The notes beneath the pieces were generated by a model. It ran no database searches. It was not told the DNA's origin and saw only the letters and a program-made list of their open reading frames with translations. A stretch of 64,000 nucleotides of DNA, taken from positions 185,971,855 to 186,035,854 of the forward strand of contig CM035413.1 in the NCBI GenBank assembly GCA_020310875.1, written 5' to 3'. The position numbers and the translations under genes are program-made. Each line of letters begins with the position of its first letter. Positions within the stretch are counted from its first letter, which is position 1. Below are positions 33,193-43,945 of this stretch, in pieces. This stretch comes from Ceratopteris richardii. Its lineage: Eukaryota; Streptophyta; Polypodiopsida; Polypodiales; Pteridaceae.

Positions 33193-33499
33193 TACACGGG
33201 CGGTGGTCACCCACGCTCTACCACCCATGTATAGCCATCCACAGAAGGCCACCCATGATCATATATATACATGACTTCTGCACTACATGAGACATTGAGT
33301 TGAGCTAGCATACCTCTACCTTGTATCTCCCTATCTAGAGTTTTCTAGATCACCATTTAAGCTCTACCTTGAGAGCGCACGGGTGGACAATGCCATCATC
33401 TTTGTACTTGCTGCTAGTGGAAAATTGTTGAGATTCTCCTTTATCTGTTATCTTCTCTGCTATTGCTCCTATGTTATATTGCGTAACTATTGTCTTTCA
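33193..33499 (+). repeat. 3' LTR of copia F, first part deleted
   Basis: Matches 27735-28041 with about 96% identity and ends GTCTTTCA, followed by the target repeat ATAAA. It begins in mid-LTR at the RT junction, where both partners share CGGG. Confidence 0.88.
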
Positions 33500-33867
33500 A
33501 TAAAAGCCAAAAAGCTCATTTGCAAATATCACTTGTCTATGCAAGTATCATGGAAAGCTGATGACTAGTATCCTGGCCGAGAGATCATGCACGTTTTCTT
33601 CCTTAGAGAGAATCTAAGCAAGGAGATAATCAAGAGGGATCATCAGTGAGGTGAGACCACCTAAGATCTACTATGGAAATTAAATTAAAAAGTCTATAAA
33701 CGTGATCGCATGTGCGATTGGTATCACGGGGTAGATATCAAGGGATAGAGTGAGATTTTTCTTTCTATAGGCACATCGGGGGAAAGAGGAGTGCACAAGG
33801 ATCACATAGGCACACAAAGTTTCAAAATATTCCTTCATTTGAGTGAATTAAGCCCAATTATCACGAC
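33500..33867 (+). other. Leader of family B copy 2, right part
   Basis: Untranslated leader resumed after copia F, with no domain. It runs into the TATCG array. Confidence 0.5.
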
Positions 33868-34480
33868 TAGTTGAGTTCAAGTATCGCGATACTTGAATTC
33901 CTGTATATTGCAATACCTGGCAGGTATCATTATCCATGATATCTTTTACTCCCCATGCATCACGATACCTTGGTATCGTGTATCATCAGGTTGAGTATCG
34001 CGATACTCCATGTATCGTGTATCATTGATCACTAAGTATCGTGTATCATTGATCACTAAGTATCGTGTATCACGAGATTTTGAGTATCGTGTATCACAAT
34101 TGTCATGTATCGTAATAATGAACTATCGTGTATCGTGATTGTCGTATATCACAATATTGAAGCATTATATATCATGACATATCATTGCATCATGGATGAT
34201 GAGGTATCGTGTATCATGGCTGTTGAGGTATCGTGTATCGTGACCATCTATGTATCACAATACATGAGTATCGTGTATCATATACCCCAAGTATCATATA
34301 TCATGATTTCCCTATGTATCACATTTCGTGGTGTCTGAAGTATCATATATTCTTGCAGCTTGTGTATTGTGTATCATGTATTGTTTGGTCATACAGTATT
34401 GTGTATTGTCCAAACCCTGTATCATGACCCGAGAGATATCGTGTATCGTCAGAAGAGAAATATCGTGTATCGTGGACATC
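33868..34480. repeat. TATCG-rich irregular array with long palindromes
   Basis: Some 25 copies of a core like GTATCGTGTATCA, spaced about 20-27 bp. Perfect palindromes occur within it: 22 bp at 33876-33897 (TTCAAGTATCG and its complement) and 16 bp at 33993-34008 (GAGTATCG and its complement); CACGATACC / GGTATCGTG face each other across two bases at 33961-33980. One 24-bp unit is repeated exactly near 34030. It lies just upstream of family B gag, in the same place as the array at 21425-21815. Confidence 0.9.
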
Positions 34481-34661
34481 CCAGAGAAGGAGAACCTAAA
34501 TTGGGCTAAGCCAACTCCTAGAATAAACACAAGCCTTAGAGACCTGCAAAATTGACCCAAGGTATTCAATGGATGAACCTTCACTCAAGACGTGTAGTAG
34601 GAAGCCGACATAGTGTGATATCTTTGGTCGGGAGTGTAAACTTACCTAGTGTCAATTCCTA

Positions 34662-36115
34662 GTATTTTGACACCTCTAGTGAGTTAGGCGAAGAATCTAG
34701 GATGGCTTCCGAAAACATGCATAGTTCAGTGCCTTTGACGGGATTTATGTCCGCCATTGAAGGAGAAAATAGAACCTCTCTCGAGTATGCAAACACCAAC
34801 CAACATGACCTACCAATTTATGTAATGGACTAAATAGAACTATAGCACGGATGAAGAAAGCAAATGAATCTAAGATAGCTCCTCGACTTGCACTGAAATA
34901 TGAATGAGGGTTCTATATGGATAAAAGAGGAATAATTTACGCAATGACCAACTATCCGGAGACTATAAGTGAACCCGGAGAAAGTGGGAATGTGGACCAC
35001 ACTAATGGGGAAGGGACTAAAATTAGGGTTTCTACATCCCGAGGCAAGTCTAAAGTAACCACAGTTTGGAGAGGTGACAAAATTCCTCAGGATGACACAT
35101 TGACTGATGTGTATCTGGTAGCCGAAATGGAGAAATTACTAGAAGCACCTTCATCTTTGTGGGGAGAAAGTAGTAACCTAGTCACCATCTATGAGCTACA
35201 AGACCTGGAGGATCTTTCTAGAATTACCTATCTTGACACAAATATGAGGAATTACTGGCCCATCTCATATCTAGAAAGAGCCCGATTAAGATATCAAGGT
35301 ATTCCAGTGTTTTCTCCGAGAGACTCAGGAACTACTTCCCAGAATCCTCAAGGAACGTACCAAAGCTACACTCATCACAACTCAGGGTAGGACCAACAAC
35401 AAAGTATTCCTTCAAGGGCCAATGTTCCGTTTTCCACACTAGGAGAAAACCCTAATTATCAATGCCCAACCAATGGAGAGCCTAGGAATAGAAATCCTAT
35501 GCCTGAGAGACCACCATTAGGTAGAAGAGTTGGAGTTCAAGTAAGACATCTAGTTGTTCCTATTATGCCCAGACCACCAAAACGAGGAAGAAGATTATGA
35601 CCAATTCAAGTGGCCAAGTGTATGAGAAGCCACTATGATGGGTCCGGAAAACCTTATAATCACATAGTTGAATTCAAGCAAGTGATTTGTGTTGAACAAG
35701 TGGAGGATTTTATGATTCAATATGAGTCATTTGGGTTGACTCTTATGGATACCGCTTTGGCCTAGTTCCAACCACTTGAATCCAATCATTTCCTAAATAT
35801 GGAACAAGTATTTCAAGAAATGATTGAAGAATTCACTAAGAGAGGCATTAAGAATAACTCATCATCATTGATCCACAGTTTCAAACAGTCCCCTACAGAG
35901 TCAGTATGATTGGCAGCTTGGAGATTTAAGCAATATGTGGATAGATGCCCCACAAAGAGAGGCCCACCCAACAAAAAATTATTTCATTATTCTTAAAGGA
36001 CTAGTAAATGGATCCCTTAGAGCAATAGTCTACGTAAAGAGATTCCAAACATTAAATGAATTGAAGGAATGCATAGATTTGGAAGATAATTCATTTGAAG
36101 ACTTGAAGATTCCTC
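34662..36115 (+). pseudogene. gag: Family B gag, copy 2, broken
   Basis: Starts near MASENMHSSVPLTGF with SLEYANTNQ. The open frame 34917-35390 (MDKRGIIYAMTNYPET ... TIYELQDLEDLSRITYLD) matches the N-terminal domain of the copy at 17961-20481. It continues MRSHYDGSGKPYNHIVEFKQ, IHSFKQSPTES and CIDLEDNSFEDL in shifting frames with stops. It ends at about 36115, where an H-family copia fragment in the other direction is joined. No protease or RT of this copy is present. Confidence 0.82.
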
Positions 36116-36205
36116 CCTTGAAGGTAAGCCTCCATCCTTAGAGACCATGCCGGGTAGTTGTTTTGATCCAATTTGTCAATTGTTGATGGAAATCCATCTC
36201 CCATG
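36115..36205 (-). pseudogene. gag: Start of copia gag (H family, copy 2)
   Basis: The minus strand from 36205 reads MGDGFPSTIDKLDQNNYPAW and SLRMEAYLQGR, the same start as the H-family gags. It is cut after about 30 codons at the family B junction. Confidence 0.85.
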
Positions 36206-36218
36206 TTGCTTGACTATG

Positions 36219-36230
36219 CTCTGATACCAC
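36219..36230 (-). other. Primer-binding site, initiator tRNA-Met (H2)
   Basis: The minus strand reads TGGTATCAGAGC, one base from the LTR end, exactly as in H1. Confidence 0.92.
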
Positions 36231-36231
36231 T

Positions 36232-37308
36232 GTGAAGAGAGATGGTGGATGCAATCCAAAGATGAGTTGGTGCTACTACAACCAGCTTCACACCAGCCAA
36301 ATGAGACTTCAAATTTGATTAGTAGACCCTTTGAGATTCCAAAATCCACCAAAATATCAGCCAAGTACTTTGGAACATGTATCCCAAAAGTTTAAGTCAA
36401 GACAGACTAGTTGCGAAATGACTAGCTCCCAAAACTTGCTATTTTTGGACATACACCTACTGGAAAAAATGAACACTGCTCTCAACCTGATAGGAATTAA
36501 ATAAATTCCTCTTGGTCATAGCAAATAGACTTAGCACGCTTCCCAATCCAAGTTAAAACACTTCAAATGATGGACTGAGCATTGAGAACAAAGTTTTACA
36601 AAGTCTGGAACATGCCCGCCATTCTCGGGGCTCTCTAGAGATAGACGAGTGAGTAGTAAAATGTAGATATCTCCAAAACTACTAATTCAAGGACCATGAA
36701 AATTTATATGCAGAAACTAGCCAATGAGAGCTATCCAACGCATATTAAAACACTATAAATAGTTGAGTAAAACGCGAGATATGACCTTCTGACGTTACTG
36801 CTCTCAGTGAGTATAGCAGAGAACAAAACAAGGAAGTAGATGATGATAAATGTATAGATTCACATATGATTACAACCACATTGGCAATGAATATTTGCAC
36901 AATGGGAGTAGAATGATAGAGCTATGGAGTAAGCTCTTCAATCTCTACATAATGACATGAAGTGGTCACGTACAAGGCTTGCTAATCGCCTCTTCCTTCT
37001 TGCTCTTTTTATAGATATTCTTGGAGGGAGTTTTGAATTCGAATTCAAATGGCTCCACCTAAAAGTGATCCCCAAAGTTAGGAGATATTCCCTCAGCTCA
37101 AAAATTCGTGGTTTTAGGTAGTTAGAGCCATGAATTTGCTTTTACATCATGGATGAGGTAAGCCATCTTTTTCCTTTTTCCTTTTTCAATTACAAGAGAT
37201 AAAAATGAACTCTTTTACAAGAGGGTTCACACGACTACACATGTGACTTACAAATGATCATAATATCAAGCATATCAAGCATGTAGGCTTGGGTAAAATG
37301 CACCAACA
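36232..37308 (-). repeat. 5' LTR of H2 (H family)
   Basis: 1077 bp on the minus strand from TGTTGGTGCA (37308) to TCTCTTCACA (36232), with intact TG...CA ends and the PBS attached. The rest of the element is lost. Family C gag begins directly after it. Confidence 0.85.
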
Positions 37309-39148
37309 AACCCGACGTGAAGGAGGAGAGTGTATAGACTTCCATTCTAGGAGTGAAAGCTTAGCTAGTAGTTTGGTTTGATAGAGCTCTATTTATGGGC
37401 AACCTACAACGGACGTTATAACCGAGCTCTTGCACTTCCAGGAGGACGAAAAAAGACAAAGTGCCATTCAGGCATTCCACGAATGAGTTATTAAATGGTG
37501 TGGTTACTTAGATCAAAAAAATATCAGGCGATTTTGTAAAGAGTACAAGCTGGAAGCTTGATATCTTGGGACTAGACTTACTCCCTTAAATGATATAGAA
37601 CTTATTGAAAACTTCGTATATGTGTCAGAGTTGCACTTACATGATCGGTGAACAATGGAGGCCCAAACAAGATGGTTGCAATATAAATTGGCTTTAATAA
37701 AAATGTTCGCTCTCGAGGATATTAAGGTGACTCGAGCAACATCTTGAAATGGATTCATAAACTGAAAGACCGAACCATTTTGGATATTAAAATGGAATTC
37801 AACTGACAATATAATGACCTAACAGAACATGATAGGAGAGCGATGGAACATGAGATAGTTTCATTGTTCTTATGAGCAATAGATATAAAGGCCCGGAAGG
37901 AACTTCTCCCACAACTACAAGACATCGAGATAGATTTCGGTGTTAGTGAGGATTGGGATGAGGTAGAAGCAGCAGCGAAGAGGTACGTAGAAAAGAAAAT
38001 AGCTATGGAAAAGTTCATGCAAGATTGGCAGCAGGATATATAAGAAGAGAAAATACAGGCACCATATCAGCCTGCCCCGAATGCTCAGGTTAATCAACCA
38101 ACTGGAAAGGAGGTTGTGCCTCCCAATATCATGGAAGAGATGTTTAAAAGGTTTAGTGATCTGATGATCTAGAGTGTTAAGTAGATGATGCAATACCAAT
38201 CTCCGCAAGTGACTAGCAATAAAGCTCCAAAAGCTCCTGAAATTAAAAGATGCATATGGTGTGACTCTTTGGAGCACAACAGATACTCGTATGAAAGCTT
38301 TAAAGAAGCATTGGCTAAAAATCTAGTTTTCATAAATGAGAAGATGATTTATGATTCAAAGATTAGAGAAAAAGTAAATATTAATTTTGGATGGGGAGAC
38401 ATGAGTGTTCTTCCCTGGCATATCTGGTAATGTTGCATCAACATCTTTTACATATGCATGTCAAGTAACTAATGAAAATAATGATACATAATCATGGTCT
38501 AAAGTGATAAAGTCCCTAGATCGGGGAAAGATGCATCATGAAATCTTAAAGTCAGCAAGCAATGAGATCCGAGGGGTAATCGGATGGAATGAACCTATAG
38601 ATACCCTCTCGGTTGTTACTTATCTATGTTCTTCAGTGGAGCTAAGAGAAATAGAGGAGAACCAATGAGAGTGAAGAAGAGAAAAGAAGAACCAAGCATC
38701 AAGTAGAAGCTTCACAAGAACACTCTCAAACACCAAATCAAAATCAACCAATACAAACAAACCAACCCACTCAAGTAATCCCACCATTACAACCAACAAT
38801 AATTTAGCCAAATCAAATTCTGACTCAAGTTCAAAACCCTACTTTTGCTGAGATGCCAATTCCTACTCAAGTTAATAACACAAGATCAAGAGATGAAACT
38901 TGTAAGGAAAGGTCAAGGAAGAGTGAAAAACCCACCATACATGCTAAAATCTCACATTGAACAAGCCATGGATTTAAAACAAATTCTTGAGAAAAGAGTG
39001 CTTGATAGTGTAATCGAATTTACACTAGGAGAGTTACTGGGAATAACTAAACAAGAATTTCTAGAGGTAATTATCGATCTCTTAAGAAGGAAACGACCAA
39101 TAGCTGACATGCAAGAGACTCAGAAGATGGATGAAGAGTCACCCATTC
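37309..39148 (+). pseudogene. gag: Ty3/gypsy family C gag and pre-protease region
   Basis: Decayed frames on the plus strand. The clearest parts are the modified knuckle CIWCDSLEHNRYSY (near 38250), the following KMIYDSKIREKVNINFGWGD, and the open frame 38845-39201 with YMLKSHIEQAMDLKQILEKR and FTLGELLGITKQEFLEVIID. The last two are the conserved region between gag and protease of this gypsy type. The frame is interrupted at 39148 by copia E and continues in frame at 51550. Confidence 0.8.
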
Positions 39149-40054
39149 TGTTAGACATGCTCAATGCCTCACCCTTATGTAGCCCCAACATTGTTCCATA
39201 ACACTCTATTTGTAAGGCCCCCATTATGAGGAGAAGCCATGTGAGAGTGTTGGACATTCGTAGGTTCCTGGATTTGAGGTCAGATGAGGTCTATAGTAGA
39301 CTGTAGATGGATAGTTAGGAAGGTTACTTGTAAGCCACTGGATTTGGGATTGATCCGATGTGAGGATCAATCTAAATCAAGGGCTAGAAACAAAAGTAGC
39401 TTTCTTAACTTGGGGAAGGGTCTATTTGATAAGGGCCATTGGATCTAGACTTGATCCTAAGTGTGGATTAAGCAAGATCAAGGGTCACAAACAAATGGTT
39501 GTTGATCCTATCTTTCTACCATTGGATTTATGCCATAGATCAATGGTGGAGATTATTTTGGGCATGGATCAAGCTACCATGACCCTAGAACATGGGTAGG
39601 CTGACTTAGGCTTGGAGGACCTTATAAGGATGGTCCCCTTCCTATGTAGGATCATCATCGTTTGTGGTGTTTGGAACCATTAGGGTATCCATCTTAATAC
39701 CCATTGTGTTGGCCTATAGCCCTTCACCTAGCTTCTATCTAGATCACCATCTAAGCTCCATATAGGGAGTGCATGGGTGGATAGAACCATCTATATATTG
39801 TTTAGTGTTTGAGTTCCATTGTATTAGAGTTATGAGTTTTAGTTGAGTTGAGTTGAGTTCATCTTCTATTCATCTTGAGTCCACTTTCCATTATAACCAA
39901 ATCTCTTGTGTTATTCCCATGAGTAGCAATATCTCTCTTTCTATCTAACCTTGATCTTGTATGTGTGTTGTGGTAACCTCTACATGGCATTAGAGTTACA
40001 CCACTAGCCCACCACTCAATCATTATTTGTTCATTCATTTTCCTTTTTCTTACA
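39149..40054 (+). repeat. 5' LTR of copia E
   Basis: 906 bp, TGTTAGACATG ... TTCTTACA, directly followed by a PBS. It is matched by the two pieces of the 3' LTR, which lack about 34 bp near 39247-39282. Confidence 0.9.
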
Positions 40055-40066
40055 TGGTATGAGAGC
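40055..40066 (+). other. Primer-binding site, tRNA-Met type (E)
   Basis: TGGTATGAGAGC, one difference from the canonical site, adjoining the LTR. Confidence 0.85.
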
Positions 40067-40179
40067 ACTGGAAGGTATAGAAGATTGCAGAGATCATGGA
40101 GGCCAAGGAATCAACTCTTGAATTTGCAAAAGCAATGCTTTGACAATCAAGCTTATGAGAGGTAAATGTTTCAACTCCA

Positions 40180-40335
40180 AATTTTGTGGTAGGTAAAGGC
40201 TTCAACATTGAAGTTCTTGCGAGAGCCAAAGGCTTTAGTGCTAGAATTCTCAAGAGCTAAAGACTTCAACACTAGAGTTCTTGGGAGGCAAAGGCTTCAA
40301 GGCTTCAAGTTCATGGGACACAAAAGCTTCAACAC
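40180..40335 (+). repeat. Degenerate short tandem repeat before E gag
   Basis: Units of about 35-40 bp built around GGCAAAGGCTTCAACA and GAGTTCTTG(C/G)GAG recur four to five times between the PBS and the conserved part of gag. Confidence 0.65.
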
Positions 40336-40336
40336 T

Positions 40337-41203
40337 ATGGATATGTTAGCATCTATGAGTGGAAGTGGAAGTGAAGTTGGTGTAATCGATTTGGAGATGC
40401 AAACACTATGGGTTCATCCACCAACCCTTAGTGAAGGCCAGTTAGATGGTATGAACTATTTTCTTTGGAAGCTCAAGATTACAATTATCCTTGATTCTTA
40501 TGATCTTTTGGAGATGGTGATGGGAAGTGAGCAAGAGCCACAACCTACCTTTGACCCGTTGGATCCGAGTAAGGTGATTCTCCCAGATGCAAAGCTTCTA
40601 GAAGCTTGGAAAATAAGGAATGCAAATGCACTATATTACATAGTGAACAATTGTGTGGAGTCTATTCTACCTCTTATTCAACATATATCCAAGGCAAGTG
40701 AGGCATGGAGTATATTCAGGAGTCACTATGAGGTAAGAAACCAAACATGCATTGAGAATTTAGAAAATCAATTGGAAGGAGAGATGTTTGCAGAAGGAGA
40801 GAAGGTGAAGGCATCCATTACTTAGATCAAGAAGCCATGTGACGGAATGGCTTGTGAAGGGATAGAGAAGACTAGCAAGGGGCTAGCTCAAAGGTTTCTC
40901 CAAAATACTCTGCCAAAGTATGATGGAATGGTAACTACTCTCAACACTCACGTGAGACCTCAAGCTTTGACATTTGAGGAGTTTTATTCAATACCAATGG
41001 AAGAGGATTTGTAGCTTAATGCCCAAGCAAGAAGTAGTCAAGGAGATGCTATATTCTCCACCAATGCAGCAGGTAAAGGTGGTTCCTCAACCAAAGGTAA
41101 GAATGCAAAGAGAAGGAGGAGTAAGAAGATTCAAGGACAATGCTTCCATTGCAAAAGGAAGGGACATGCACTTGCAGATTGTCATGTCAAGTGGATAGAT
41201 GAA
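40337..41203 (+). pseudogene. gag: copia E gag with zinc knuckle
   Basis: MDMLASMSGSGSE opens a frame with LSEGQLDGMNYFLWKLKI, ASEAWSIFRSHYEVRNQT and LENQLEGEM. Stops at about 40825 and 41013 separate the later parts (LPKYDGMVTTLNTHVRP; the knuckle CFHCKRKGHALADC near 41140). It is related to copia F gag. Confidence 0.88.
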
Positions 41204-42610
41204 GTGAAGGAGGAGATAGTACATGGAGCCAAAGCAAAGGTGGTATGCTCCTCAACACAAGAAGAATCAATTGTGGATTCATGGGTACTAGATATTCGTG
41301 AATCTCATCAAATGACCAATGATATAGGTCAATCTAGTTCTATGCAGCCTCAGCAAGAACCCATCATGGTGACAGGGATAGTGTGGAAGGAAATGCAAAA
41401 CCAAGGTAATGTTATTCATCCCTTACCTATAGTGAATGGAAAGAAGGAACCTTATAGAGCTTGTATGATGGGCAAGCCACATAGAGAGACATTCCCACAA
41501 GAAAGCAAGAGTAGTTCAAAGGCTCCTCTAGTGTTGGTATATGCTAACTTGTGTGCTAAGATGCCTATACTCGCCTTGGGAGGATCTTCCTACATTGTGA
41601 TTGTCGAAAACTATAGCAAGAAGATGTGGATGTACTTTCTTCGTGATAAGGCTCAAGCTTTTGGTAAGATTAAAGAACAATCACAACTTATTGTAAATGA
41701 ACCAGGGAAAATTGTGAAGAATCTTGGAATAGGAGGTGGTGGTGAGCTCAACTCAGAGGAGTTGGAAGGCTTTTGCAAGTGCAAAGGGATAAAGTGTCAG
41801 TCAGTGATACCTCACACATCACAGCATGATGGCATTATGGAATGCAAGAGTCACACCATTGTTGATATAGCAATGTGTATGAGGGAAGGCATGAACTTTC
41901 CTTATCAAAACAAAAAGATTCATCATGAAGTCTACATTGGTAAGAATCCATCCATCTTACACTTTAGAATTTTTGAGAGTGTGTGTTATGCTCTTGTCCT
42001 AGGTCAAAGAAAGAACAAGTTGGAGCCAAAAAGCAAGAGATGCATCTTCCTATATCATAATGAAAAGCAGAGGGCTTTCATATTGTATGACCATGAGGCA
42101 AAGAAGATCAAAGGGAGCCGTGATGTGGTGTCTATGGAGCAGCCACATGCAGTGGAGGACAAGAAAAGAGCTTCCATTTTATCCTCAAGTGAAGGAGTAA
42201 TTCACTATGTACCTAGCCCAAGAGTCATCCCTACCTATGAACAGGAGGAAGCATCATCATCAGATGATGAGAAGAGAGTCTACCAACCTAAAATCACCCA
42301 AACAGATTGGTTTTCTCTGCAATGGGTGAAGGAAAAGCTCCATGGTCAGAGTAATCCTATGCCAACAACTATTAAAGAGAAGGCAGAAGGACCAAGGATA
42401 TCACAAAGAATAGAGGAGCACAAGTGGGCTTCTACTTGCATAGTCAGTATAACCATCATGGTTGAGATTATGAAGGAAGTAATGAAGCCAATAATTGAAG
42501 ATGAATCACTTGTAGATCCGACATGGAAGGAGGTTATGCGAGCCAATTATAACATCTTAATGACGAATGAAGCATGGAGGCTAGTAGCACCAAGTGGGTC
42601 TAGCAGGTGA
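41204..42610 (+). pseudogene. pol: copia E protease-integrase-RT start: one open frame without catalytic residues
   Basis: A 468-codon frame with no stop. The protease active site, expected as LDSGASHHM, reads LDIRESHQM. The integrase keeps ACMMGKPHRETFP and MWMYFLRDKAQAF, but the first catalytic Asp is Asn (VYANLCAKM) and the second lies in GIGGGGEL instead of RTDRGGEF. Only the Glu (DGIMECKSH) remains. Part of the GAG-pre-integrase domain is deleted. The frame ends just into RT (MRANYNILMTNEAWRLV). It cannot be an active enzyme. Confidence 0.85.
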
Positions 42611-43097
42611 ATGACATGATAGAAGGAATCTTGCAATGCTGTCAAGACACATTGATAGCACAAGGACTTTCACTCATGAAGGGTTGGAGTTTTTGATACT
42701 CTTTTGCTCTAATGACCAATATTGCATCATAATAATGCTAGAGCCTCACATGAAGTGGCACTTTTCTATGTTAGATGTCAAATCAAAACTATGTAAGCTG
42801 AAGAAGGCATCATATGTGATGAAACAAGCCCTAAGATCATTGTATGAGCAGATAGACATTGGGAGCTACATGAAGGTCTTTGGTAGTCTTATCTACTTAT
42901 GGAGTACCATACAAGATATCAGGTTTGCAGTCAGACATTTGAGAAGGCTCGGGAATAGACCTCGTGAAGGACATTCAAGAGTTAGCAAGTAGGTACAATT
43001 AAGAAGGATGGTGCAAATAGCATGCTACCCCATCAAGAGCAATGCATCATGTACCCTCACAAAAGTGCTTACAAAGGATCTACTTCAAATACATCTC
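42611..43097 (+). pseudogene. pol: copia E RT and RNase H scraps
   Basis: Short frames recall RT pieces (HMKWHFSMLDVKSKL; LKKASYVMKQALRSLYEQID; FGSLIYLWSTIQDIRFAV) and a possible RNase H end (LTKVLTKDLL near 43070). Most of RT including YVDD is deleted. No clear polypurine tract remains before the 3' LTR. Confidence 0.7.
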
Positions 43098-43213
43098 TAT
43101 TAGATATGCTCAATGCCTCACCCTTATGTAGCACCACCATTGTTCCATAACACTCTATTTGTAAGGCCCCCATTATGAGGAGAGGCCATGTGAGAGAGAT
43201 GAGGTCTATATTA
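43098..43213 (+). repeat. 3' LTR of copia E, left piece
   Basis: Matches 39149 onward (TATTAGATATGCTCAATGCC against TGTTAGACATGCTCAATGCC), then stops at the target repeat TATTA (43209-43213), where gypsy D begins. Confidence 0.88.
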
Positions 43214-43460
43214 TGTTAGATTTATTTAGACGTCCATGGTGTACCATTGGTCTACCTACATTTGGTCGAGGACCCTAGCCGGGTCAAGGACCAGAGCTCG
43301 GGGGAGCCAAGGCTCTAGCACGGATCTTCAAGGTTATTCCATCTCCTCAGAGTGGCCATATGAGGAGTGTTTGGACCTTAGAGAAGATTATAAAGGTGCC
43401 AAGGGCAAGGGCTATTTAAGGTTGGGAGGAGAGTGGCAGGTAGCTAATTGGGATCTCTCA
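43214..43460 (+). repeat. 5' LTR of gypsy D
   Basis: 247 bp, TGTTAGATTT ... GGATCTCTCA. Its last 190 bases recur at 50594-50784. No clear TATA box except TATTTAAGG near 43418. Confidence 0.9.
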
Positions 43461-43462
43461 TT

Positions 43463-43474
43463 TGGTATCAGAGC
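43463..43474 (+). other. Primer-binding site, initiator tRNA-Met (D)
   Basis: TGGTATCAGAGC two bases after the LTR end. Confidence 0.92.
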
Positions 43475-43483
43475 GTGAGTGAG

Positions 43484-43794
43484 AAAGGGGAAAGTCTTGG
43501 AGAATAAGCCATCTCATCATCTTCTTGGAAGGAGTTTTTTAGTAAGGAATTTCGTGGAGCTCGCGAAGAGAAAAGAAGCAGCTCGCGCGCATGCGTTGAG
43601 AGAGAAGGACTGCCTCGAATCGCGTGTAGCAGAGGAAGCAAAAGGGGAAAGTCTTGGAGAATAAGCCATCTCATCACCTTCTTGGAAGGAGTTTTTTAGT
43701 AAGGAATTTCGTGGAGCTCGCGAAGAGAAAAGGAGTAGCTCGCGCGCGTGCGTTGAGAGAGGACTGTCTCGAATCGCGTGTAGCAGAGGAAGCA
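43484..43794 (+). repeat. 157-bp tandem duplication in the D leader
   Basis: AAAGGGGAAAGTCTTGG starts a block at 43484-43640 that is repeated at 43641-43794 with about five substitutions and a 3-base gap. Both contain a GC-rich stretch with GAGCTCGCGAAG and GCTCGCGCGC. Confidence 0.92.
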
Positions 43795-43869
43795 AAAGCA
43801 TATCACTAACTGTTGCGATTAAGAGGTAAGTACAAACATCTTTCCTTCCTTGCTGCCAAGAGTAGGAAG

Positions 43870-43945
43870 AACAGCTCGATGAAATTGAACTCCGGACCTC
43901 ATATAAAGAAGGCGCATGCCTTACCCACTCCACACTTGCTGTCGA
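43870..43945 (-). other. tRNA-like sequence in the D leader
   Basis: The minus strand reads GGAGTGGGTAAGGCATGCGC, then AGGTCCGGAGTTCAATTTC, resembling a D-arm and a T-arm with B box (AGTTCAATTTC). The A box lacks a few bases and the stems are poor. A SINE head or relic is more likely than a gene. Confidence 0.25.

Larger units (their letters stand above)
27492..33499 (+). mobile_element. Ty1/copia element F, inserted in family B leader
   Basis: 5' LTR, PBS, gag, protease, integrase and part of RT in copia order, then a truncated 3' LTR. The 5-bp direct repeat ATAAA at 27487-27491 and 33500-33504 is the target duplication. A second insertion (30959-33101) sits in RT, and everything from mid-RT to the first part of the 3' LTR is deleted. 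In the 304 bases that can be compared the LTRs differ at about 11-12 positions. Confidence 0.88.

Noticed and set aside
21425..34480. CRISPR-like arrays at 21425-21815 and 33868-34480
   Set aside because: Units are contiguous or irregular with no unique spacers, no cas genes, and the context is a plant genome.
37513..38277. Overlapping minus-strand ORFs with hydrophobic stretches, suggesting membrane proteins
   Set aside because: They are antisense to family C gag, whose knuckle and pre-protease motifs are clear on the plus strand.
39149..43213. Segmental duplication of host sequence at 39149-39250 and 43098-43200
   Set aside because: The shared sequence is explained as the start of the copia E LTR once the LTR is set to begin at TGTTAGACATG rather than at TGTAAGGCCC.
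43468..43933. Mirror ORFs on both strands in the D leader
   Set aside because: They follow the 157-bp duplication and disagree with the leader context; no conserved domain.
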